Positions 44,179 through 50,182 of a DNA stretch of 50,182 nt are shown in pieces (position 1 is the first letter of the stretch; every line of letters starts with the position of its first letter). Where the stretch lies: contig JASLID010000061.1 in assembly GCA_030153045.1 (NCBI GenBank), forward strand, positions 1 to 50,182, given 5' to 3'. The position numbers were made by a program, and so were the translations under genes. Under the pieces are notes generated by a model. That model made no database searches and had not been told where the DNA came from. It saw nothing but the letters and a program-made list of their open reading frames with translations. This DNA is from Flavobacterium sp. Lineage in GTDB: Bacteria > Bacteroidota > Bacteroidia > Flavobacteriales > Flavobacteriaceae.

Positions 44179-45450
44179 TTACAGTTTTCCGTCGACTTGA
44201 CTTCCTAAAATTCCTTTAACATCATACAAAATTGATTTTTCTTTTTTGATTTGAGAAAAATCGATATCTAAAAATTCTTTATGGGCAACGCCTAAAACAA
44301 TGGCATCAAATTTTTCATTTGGCAACGTCGTTACAGTCTGAAGATTGTATTCGTGCATTACTTCTGATGAACTTACCCACGGATCATAAATGACTACTTT
44401 AATTCCATAATCATTCAAAGCTGCAATAACATCAACTATTTTAGTATTACGAACATCAGGACAATTTTCTTTGAAAGCAATACCTAGCATTAGTAATTCT
44501 GCACCATTGATAGAAATTCCTTTTTTAATCATCAGTTTCACAACTTGAGACGCCACGTACTCTCCCATACTATCATTGAGTCGACGACCTGCTAAAATAA
44601 TCTCAGGATGATACCCCATTTCTTGGGCTTTTTGAGCCAAATAATACGGATCGACACCTATACAATGTCCTCCAACTAAACCTGGCTTAAAAGGTAAAAA
44701 ATTCCATTTGGTCCCGGCAGCTTCTAAAACATCTTGTGTGTCAATTTCTAAAATATTAAAAATTTTAGACAATTCATTTACAAAGGCAATATTGATATCA
44801 CGTTGCGAATTCTCAATTACTTTAGCCGCTTCAGCCACTCTAATCGTTGGTGCTAGATGGGTTCCAGCTGTAATAACCGATTTGTATAAATCGTTGACTT
44901 TTATTCCTATTTCAGGAGTAGATCCTGAGGTGACTTTTAAGATTTTCTCGACAGTATGTTCTTTATCGCCTGGATTAATTCTTTCGGGAGAATAACCTGC
45001 AAAGAAATCGACATTAAATTTCAAACCACTAACGCGTTCTAAAACAGGTACGCACTCTTCTTCAGTAACACCTGGATAAACAGTAGATTCATAAATAACG
45101 ATATCTCCTTTTTTAAGGATTTTCCCAACGGCTTCACTTGATTTATATAATGGAGTTAAATCAGGTTTATTGTTTTTATCAACTGGTGTAGGAACGGTTA
45201 CTACATAATAGTTACAATCTTTAATATCTTCCAAAGAAGTAGAACAAAACAATCCTATTTCAGCTGAATTTTCAGTTTTCAATACCGATTTTAGCAAATC
45301 TTCGCTAATTTCTAGTGTAAAATCTTTTCCTTGATTGAGTTCGGTTACTCTATTCTGATTTATATCAAAACCAACTACATCATACTTCGTAGCAAATAAT
45401 CTTGCTAATGGTAAACCTACATAACCTAATCCTATAACTGCTATTTTCAT
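44179..45450 (-). CDS. UDP-HexNAc 6-dehydrogenase (TviB/WbpA-like)
   Basis: 423 residues. IAVIGLGYVGLPLARLFA and VVGFDINQNRVTELNQGKDFTLE match TviB/VipA. The catalytic Cys is at about 263 in LVGGHCIGVDPYYL, and the GRRLNDSMG segment is typical of UDP-HexNAc dehydrogenases. Such enzymes oxidise UDP-GlcNAc or UDP-GalNAc to the uronate. Adjacent WbpP/TviC-like epimerase points to GalNAcA, while the WbpB/E/D genes need UDP-GlcNAcA. The enzyme may serve either route. Confidence 0.88.
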   Translation of the reverse strand: MKIAVIGLGYVGLPLARLFATKYDVVGFDINQNRVTELNQGKDFTLEISEDLLKSVLKTENSAEIGLFCSTSLEDIKDCNYYVVTVPTPVDKNNKPDLTPLYKSSEAVGKILKKGDIVIYESTVYPGVTEEECVPVLERVSGLKFNVDFFAGYSPERINPGDKEHTVEKILKVTSGSTPEIGIKVNDLYKSVITAGTHLAPTIRVAEAAKVIENSQRDINIAFVNELSKIFNILEIDTQDVLEAAGTKWNFLPFKPGLVGGHCIGVDPYYLAQKAQEMGYHPEIILAGRRLNDSMGEYVASQVVKLMIKKGISINGAELLMLGIAFKENCPDVRNTKIVDVIAALNDYGIKVVIYDPWVSSSEVMHEYNLQTVTTLPNEKFDAIVLGVAHKEFLDIDFSQIKKEKSILYDVKGILGSQVDGKL

Positions 45451-45455
45451 TTTTT

Positions 45456-46436
45456 TTATTTTAAATTATCCCAATACCATTGCACTGCTTCTTGTAATCC
45501 TTGTTGCAATGAAAATTGTGGACTATAACCTAATATTTTTTTACTTTTTTCAACACTCGCAAATGAATGCGGAATATCACCTTCTCGATTTGGACCATAA
45601 ATAATTTTTACGTCTGCTATTTTTGGATCGAATTTGATTAATTCAATTTGTAAGTTTTGAATTAAATCATTCAAAGTGGTTTGTTCACCAAAAGCAGTGT
45701 TAAAAACAGTATTGATAGCCTCTTTGTTTTGAGTCAACATGGCCAATTCATTCATATGAATTACATTATCGATATAAGTAAAATCACGCGAATAATTACC
45801 ATCGCCGTTAACCACTGGGCTTTCATGGTTCATGAACTGCATGACAAATTTTGGAATTACTGCAGCATAAGCGCCATTTGGATCTTGCTTTCTTCCAAAA
45901 ACATTAAAATAACGCAATCCTATGGTTTCTATTCCATAGGTTTTACCAAACATCTCGGCATATAATTCATTAACATACTTGGTAATGGCGTATGGAGAAA
46001 GTGGCTTCCCAATTTTATCTTCTACCTTAGGCAAAGATTCTGAATCTCCATAAGTGGAAGAACTGGCAGCATAAATAAATCTTTTTACACCTGCTTCTTT
46101 TGAAGCATGCAACATGTTTAAAAAACCAGAAATATTGACTTCGTTTGCACTTATAGGATCTGCAATGGACCTTGGTACTGAACCTAAAGCCGCTTGATGC
46201 AAAACGTAATCTACCCCAGTTACTGCTTTTTTACAATCATCATAATTTCGGATATCACCTTCCATTAAAGTAAATTTTTCATTACTCAGTAAATGTTGAA
46301 TATTATGACGGTATCCTGTTGCAAAATTATCAACACAGACAATTTCGTATCCTTTATTTAAAAAATACTCACACAGATTAGACCCAATAAATCCTGCTCC
46401 ACCAGTTATTAATATTTTCCCTGAAGGCTTTTGCAT
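45456..46436 (-). CDS. UDP-HexNAc C4-epimerase (WbpP/TviC-like)
   Basis: 326 residues, extended SDR. GGAGFIGSNLCEYFLNKG, VDNFATGYRHNI, HQAALGSVPRSI, ASSSTYGDSESLPKVE and catalytic Y149 with K153 (YAITK) match WbpP and TviC, which interconvert UDP-GlcNAc/UDP-GalNAc or their uronates. GDGNYSRDFTYIDN follows. Its ATG shares one base with the wzc stop (TAATG). With the dehydrogenase 5 nt downstream it resembles the tviB-tviC pair for UDP-GalNAcA. Confidence 0.88.
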   Translation of the reverse strand: MQKPSGKILITGGAGFIGSNLCEYFLNKGYEIVCVDNFATGYRHNIQHLLSNEKFTLMEGDIRNYDDCKKAVTGVDYVLHQAALGSVPRSIADPISANEVNISGFLNMLHASKEAGVKRFIYAASSSTYGDSESLPKVEDKIGKPLSPYAITKYVNELYAEMFGKTYGIETIGLRYFNVFGRKQDPNGAYAAVIPKFVMQFMNHESPVVNGDGNYSRDFTYIDNVIHMNELAMLTQNKEAINTVFNTAFGEQTTLNDLIQNLQIELIKFDPKIADVKIIYGPNREGDIPHSFASVEKSKKILGYSPQFSLQQGLQEAVQWYWDNLK

Positions 46437-48889
46437 TATGACTTCTTTTTAAATTTGTCCATAAACACCCTTAATGGATTTGATGGTTTGTCTGGTTCAT
46501 GGTATCCATTTGCGTAACTTCCGTAACCGTAGCCATAACCGTAGCCATAACCGTAGCCATATTTTGCTTTGTTTTCAAACCCATTAAAAACGATGCTTAT
46601 ATTGCTTAACTCACCTCGTTTGTGCTTGTTGTTTACCAATGTTAGCATTTCCTTTTTGGTCACATTTTGACGTACAACATATATTGTAGCATCACAATAA
46701 GGAGTTAACTCTAATGCATCCGAAACCAGACCAACTGGAGGTGTATCAAGAATGATATAATCATATTTTTTCTTTAATTCCTCAAGCAGTTCTCTCATGG
46801 TTTCACCCATAATTAATTCGGATGGATTAGGCGGAACTGGTCCTGCAGAAATAAAATCTAAAAATGGGATTGGTGTTGGTTGCGTAATTTCTTCCAATGT
46901 TTTTTGACCAATTAAGTAATTGACTACTCCAACAGTGTTTTCAATATTAAAATCCTGATAAATTTTTGGCTTTCTTAAATCGAGTCCAACAATGACTGTT
47001 TTCTTTTCGCTTAAAGCAAATACGGTAGCGATGTTAATGGAACAAAATGTTTTTCCTTCACCACTAATTGAAGACGTTAGCATTAATGTTTTTGAACCCG
47101 CCTGCTGCTTTTTATACAAAAATTGCAATGAAGATCTAACAGCTCTAAAACTTTCAGCTAAAGCTGATTTAGGCTTCTCAAAAACAGCTAAATTACTTTT
47201 TGTGTTTTTCTTCCCAACTACTCCTAAAATTGGAATTTTAGTCATTTTTGAAATATCATCCGTATTTTTAATCGTATTATCAACGATAGTCACTCCAAAC
47301 ACCATTGCTAATGGAATAAGTAATCCTAAAAACAGAGCTAAAATATAATTCACATTGGTTTTAGGCCCTAGCAAACCTCCTCCGGTATCTTTAGCTGGAT
47401 CGATAAACTGAATGTCTGATAAATTGGCTGCACGAACAATATCGGCTTCACTTCTTTTTTCTAGAAATGAATTGTAAACATTTTTATTTAAATCGTATTT
47501 TCTATTGATTTTAACCAATTCTTGTTGTTGTTCAGGTAATCTTCTAATATTACTTTCGGCCATTCCAATTTTCTTGTTAATCATTCCAAGATCATACTGG
47601 ATAGATGTTTTTGCAGCATTAATATTCTCCAACAATACGCTTTTTAACGCATTCATTTGAATATCAAAATCCTTAAACTTTTTATCGTTTTTAATGGTAT
47701 ATGCCATTTCTGAACGTTCTGCAGACAAAGACGTAAGTTTAGAAACGTTGGCTACAATATTAGGATCATCTATACCAGCAACTGATGGGGCTGGCAATTT
47801 TGAAAAATCGACACTGTTGTTTAAATAAGCTCTAAGAGTATTTAAGTACGCTAATTTTCTGTTAATTGCGTCTTTTTCAACGTCTAGACCTGTTAACTGG
47901 TCTGTATATTTTTCTCCTCCAAGTTCAACTTCATAAATATTTTTGTCTCTACTAAAGTCTTTAAGTTCGTCTTCGGTATTTTTTAGTTGTCCTTCCATAG
48001 CAACAAGTGTGCTATCGATAAAAGCAATTGTATTTGTGGCAAATTGATTTTTTAACTGCAACTGTCTATTCATAAGCATCTTTACAGTTCCATTTAAGTA
48101 ATCAACCATACGCGCTTTGTTGGTTCCTTGCAAATTCAATTCTAGAATTGAACCAGCCTTGGCATCGCTTTGAATGTCTATGTTTTTGTAAGCTTCAACA
48201 ATATTATTAAAGTCAGCAAATCGAACCATATAGCTATTTCCAACATAAAAACCTGGATTATTTGTTAGCTCCAATTTCCAATGCAAAAATGGTAAAGAAA
48301 CCTGTTCTCCTATTTTATAACGTTTTTTAAAAGTACCTATCTGTACATTAGTATTAGTATCTGTATCGGTAGTATAATTAGTCAAAGCCGCATTTGATTC
48401 TTCAAAATTAATTGAAATCTCATATTCGTTCTGATTGATAAACTTTATATTAATCAATTGGCCTTTAAGTTGCGGCAAATTTTTATTGATATTAACATAA
48501 AAAGGAACAGCACCATAGGCATCTTCGATGTTATATTTCCCTTGAATAAGGTATTCGATAAAATAATTAAGTTCTTTAACTACAACTTCATTATGAGATC
48601 TAGATTTGATTGTAGTCATCAAGGTCTGCACCTGATCTGAAGTTCCACCCCAGTTAAAAACCAAACTTGTATTCGCTGTAAAAAAAGGGTTATTTTCTTC
48701 TTTATAAGCTACAGTTGTTGAAACACCATAAATTTTCTGCTTTCTAACATTAATTTGATATGCAATGGTAAAAGCGATAATCAAACTAATAAGAAACCAA
48801 TTCCAATGCCCTAATATTTTTGTAAAAAAGGCTTTGAAATCAAAATTATTTTGCGCCTCAAAAAATGAGAAATCTTTAGTATCAAGCAT
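46436..48889 (-). CDS. wzc: Wzc-like polysaccharide co-polymerase with BY-kinase domain (no. 2)
   Basis: 817 residues. Two membrane helices (about 31-48 and near 510-530) flank a long periplasmic region with coiled coils. The kinase domain has Walker A SISGEGKT at about 610-617, Walker A' VGLDLRKP and Walker B YDYIILD. The C-terminal tail carries a YG repeat with seven Tyr in a row of YG units, encoded partly by three perfect 12 bp repeats. The Tyr cluster is the autophosphorylation site in this family. Its wza partner is 9 nt upstream. It is clearly diverged from the Wzc at 17971-20340. Confidence 0.9.
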   Translation of the reverse strand: MLDTKDFSFFEAQNNFDFKAFFTKILGHWNWFLISLIIAFTIAYQINVRKQKIYGVSTTVAYKEENNPFFTANTSLVFNWGGTSDQVQTLMTTIKSRSHNEVVVKELNYFIEYLIQGKYNIEDAYGAVPFYVNINKNLPQLKGQLINIKFINQNEYEISINFEESNAALTNYTTDTDTNTNVQIGTFKKRYKIGEQVSLPFLHWKLELTNNPGFYVGNSYMVRFADFNNIVEAYKNIDIQSDAKAGSILELNLQGTNKARMVDYLNGTVKMLMNRQLQLKNQFATNTIAFIDSTLVAMEGQLKNTEDELKDFSRDKNIYEVELGGEKYTDQLTGLDVEKDAINRKLAYLNTLRAYLNNSVDFSKLPAPSVAGIDDPNIVANVSKLTSLSAERSEMAYTIKNDKKFKDFDIQMNALKSVLLENINAAKTSIQYDLGMINKKIGMAESNIRRLPEQQQELVKINRKYDLNKNVYNSFLEKRSEADIVRAANLSDIQFIDPAKDTGGGLLGPKTNVNYILALFLGLLIPLAMVFGVTIVDNTIKNTDDISKMTKIPILGVVGKKNTKSNLAVFEKPKSALAESFRAVRSSLQFLYKKQQAGSKTLMLTSSISGEGKTFCSINIATVFALSEKKTVIVGLDLRKPKIYQDFNIENTVGVVNYLIGQKTLEEITQPTPIPFLDFISAGPVPPNPSELIMGETMRELLEELKKKYDYIILDTPPVGLVSDALELTPYCDATIYVVRQNVTKKEMLTLVNNKHKRGELSNISIVFNGFENKAKYGYGYGYGYGYGYGSYANGYHEPDKPSNPLRVFMDKFKKKS
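46525..46560 (-). repeat. Three tandem 12 bp repeats coding the Wzc Tyr-Gly tail
   Basis: The plus-strand unit aaccgtagccat occurs three times without a mismatch (46525-46536, 46537-46548, 46549-46560). Each unit encodes YGYG. A degenerate copy flanks it at about 46513-46524. Loss or gain of a unit stays in frame and would change the number of phosphorylatable Tyr. Confidence 0.9.
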
Positions 48890-48898
48890 TCTTAAAAA

Positions 48899-49684
48899 TT
48901 ATTTTTTTAATAATAAAAATGTGGTCATTAACAATGAGACTGCAGCCAGAATTGTAGTAAAGGATTGCAAACCATTCGTCCCTGTACCCCAAGATTTTTG
49001 TTTTAATGGTTTTATATAAATATAATCATTTGGCTGAATATAATAATACGGCGATTTAATAGCTTCAACTTTCGTTAAATCTAAAGTATGGATTTCAGTA
49101 CCGTGTGGGTATTGTCTAACTAAGACTACTTCTTTTCTGTTTCCTGTAATGGTTATATCTCCACCATTTGCTATAGCTTCTAAAACAGTTACTTTTTCCT
49201 GAAAAAGTGTTTTAGTTCCTGGGTTGGCGATTTCACCATTCAAAGTGTAACGTAAACCAGCTAATTTTACGGAAACAAAAATATCGGCTTCTTTATTGAA
49301 ATATTCGTCAAGCAATCTCTTTTCGATATTGGCTCGGACTTCATCTTGAGTCAAGCCAATAACCGGAACTTCGCCCAAAACCGGAACTCTTATATTTCCA
49401 TGATCATCTACAGTAAAACCATCAAAATAAAGTGCATCTGCTGAATTTGATTGAGTACCTGAGGTTGATGGATTAAACATTTCAACTATTTTTGGATCTA
49501 ATGCTTTTATCCTAACACTTAAAATATCATTAATTTGAATTCGGTAAGGTTTTAAAGCTACTTTTTCAATAGCAGATTGACTTTCCGAGTCTTTTTGTTG
49601 CAAATAAACCAAATCCTTATTTGGAATACAGGAAGTAATCAAAAAAACAAAGATCAAGCAAAGAAAACTATATATTTTATTCAT
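48899..49684 (-). CDS. wza: Wza-like polysaccharide export lipoprotein (no. 2)
   Basis: 261 residues. A signal peptide with lipobox ITSC (Cys at about 19) precedes a poly-export domain (YRIQINDILSVRIKALDPK), GNIRVPVLGEVPVIGLTQDEV, and SLBB-type segments (LRYTLNGEIANPGTKTLFQE, AIANGGDITITGNRKEVVLVRQ). A C-terminal hydrophobic helix (TILAAVSLLMTTFLLLKK) ends the protein. It is the first gene of the right-hand operon, 74 bp after recR, and pairs with the wzc downstream. It likely forms the outer-membrane channel for a Wzx/Wzy glycan. Confidence 0.9.
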   Translation of the reverse strand: MNKIYSFLCLIFVFLITSCIPNKDLVYLQQKDSESQSAIEKVALKPYRIQINDILSVRIKALDPKIVEMFNPSTSGTQSNSADALYFDGFTVDDHGNIRVPVLGEVPVIGLTQDEVRANIEKRLLDEYFNKEADIFVSVKLAGLRYTLNGEIANPGTKTLFQEKVTVLEAIANGGDITITGNRKEVVLVRQYPHGTEIHTLDLTKVEAIKSPYYYIQPNDYIYIKPLKQKSWGTGTNGLQSFTTILAAVSLLMTTFLLLKK

Positions 49685-49706
49685 ATTCAGCGACTATTTT
49701 GGAAAA

Positions 49707-49714
49707 CAAATATA
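49707..49714 (-). promoter_or_regulatory. Putative -7 box of the locus promoter (upstream of wza no. 2)
   Basis: The minus strand reads TATATTTG, an exact TAnnTTTG. It lies in the 74 bp gap between the recR stop and the wza ATG at 49684, leaving a leader of roughly 15 nt. A clear TTG -33 element at the right spacing is not seen. Confidence 0.5.
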
Positions 49715-49758
49715 GTTTTTCATTTGTAAAAATAAAACCATATATCTATTTAATTCAA

Positions 49759-50182
49759 TTAATTGTTTTTTAAGGAATTTTCGAATGGAATTCTGTTTAC
49801 AATACTTCTGCCCAAGGTTACTTCATCGGCATATTCTAACTCATCTCCCACCGAAATCCCTCTGGCAATTGAGGATGTGATAACACCTGTTTCTTTAATT
49901 TGTTTGTAGATGTAAAAATTGGTTGTATCGCCTTCCATTGTGGAACTTAAAGCAAAAATAATTTCCTTTACATTACCTAATTTTACTTTTTCTACTAAAG
50001 ACGAAATATTCAACTGGCTTGGACCAACACCATCGATAGGCGAAATCTTCCCTCCAAGAACGTGATAAATCCCTCTAAATTGCCCTGTGTTTTCAATAGC
50101 CATAACATCGCGAACATCTTCTACGACACAAACTATTTGGTGATTTCTTTTTTCATTAGAACATATTTCACAAACATCGACA
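49759..50182 (-). CDS. recR: Recombination mediator RecR (C-terminal part; 5' end outside the window)
   Basis: The reading frame is open to the right edge, so the true start lies beyond 50182; the Met at 50103 is internal. Residues visible include CEICSNEKRN (last half of the RecR zinc finger), VCVVEDVRDVMAIENTG at the start of the Toprim domain, YHVLGGKISPIDGVGPSQL, and the C-terminal GISVGDELEYADEVTLGRSI. RecR works with RecO and RecF to load RecA at gaps. It is a core gene and marks the edge of the polysaccharide locus. Confidence 0.93.
   Translation of the reverse strand, partial: VDVCEICSNEKRNHQIVCVVEDVRDVMAIENTGQFRGIYHVLGGKISPIDGVGPSQLNISSLVEKVKLGNVKEIIFALSSTMEGDTTNFYIYKQIKETGVITSSIARGISVGDELEYADEVTLGRSIVNRIPFENSLKNN

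Noticed and set aside
1..50182. Insertion sequences, integrases, CRISPR arrays, tRNA or rRNA genes
   Set aside because: None found: every long open frame was assigned to sugar, export or recR functions, and the gaps are too short and lack such structures.

Overview
The window looks like a 50 kb chromosomal surface-polysaccharide locus from a Bacteroidota bacterium, most likely Flavobacterium or a close relative. The DNA is clearly AT-rich. Genes are packed with ATGA and TAATG overlaps, Shine-Dalgarno sites are mostly absent, and several -7 boxes fit the Bacteroidota/Flavobacterium form TAnnTTTG. The PHP-type phosphatase, the Tyr-rich Wzc proteins and the short Wza lipoproteins also fit that group. 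All genes except one read on the minus strand, so biological order runs from right to left. No tRNA, rRNA, CRISPR array, transposase or integrase was seen, and no gene-free stretch exceeds about 205 bp.

Region by region, in transcription order. (1) 49759-50182: 3' part of the housekeeping gene recR, which marks the edge of the locus. (2) 46436-49684: Wza/Wzc export pair no. 2. (3) 36807-46436: nucleotide-sugar genes: WbpP/TviC-like epimerase, TviB/WbpA-like UDP-HexNAc dehydrogenase, UDP-glucose dehydrogenase, RmlB, RmlA, an L-2-hydroxyglutarate oxidase homologue, and the WbpE/WbpD/WbpB trio for UDP-GlcNAc3NAcA. (4) 33958-36674: Wzx flippase and a Wzy polymerase candidate. (5) 31155-33754: WbuX/WbpG-HisH-HisF amidotransferase system. 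(6) 25610-31133: two GT4 enzymes, an unusual glutaminase-WbuX fusion, and a second Wzy/ligase-like protein. (7) 21147-25632: PglC, PglD, PglE and PglF homologues (UDP-diNAc-bacillosamine and an initiating transferase). (8) 17971-21137: Wza/Wzc pair no. 1. A bidirectional terminator separates it from a plus-strand CpsB-type PHP tyrosine phosphatase (17194-17928). (9) 14841-17020: ABC exporter Wzm/Wzt. (10) 6319-14848: FkbM methyltransferase, six glycosyltransferases, two hexapeptide acyltransferases and an SDR. (11) 3444-6329: NeuB-NeuC-NeuA. (12) 1-3456: AsnB-like amidotransferase, a GtrB/DPM1-like transferase, WecD and the 5' end of WecE.

How the genes may work together (inference). PglF/PglE/PglD would make UDP-2,4-diacetamido-trideoxyglucose. 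That compound can prime glycan assembly through PglC, and through NeuC/NeuB/NeuA it can become a CMP-legionaminic-acid-type sugar. TviB/WbpB/WbpE/WbpD would make UDP-GlcNAc3NAcA, which WbuX/HisH/HisF could amidinate. RmlA/RmlB with WecE/WecD would make dTDP-Fuc4NAc. Two export routes coexist: Wzx/Wzy with two Wza/Wzc pairs, and Wzm/Wzt. The most interesting points are the 2-hydroxyglutarate oxidase placed inside the WbpB/D/E cluster, and two different WbuX-type amidotransferase arrangements side by side, one of them self-contained.
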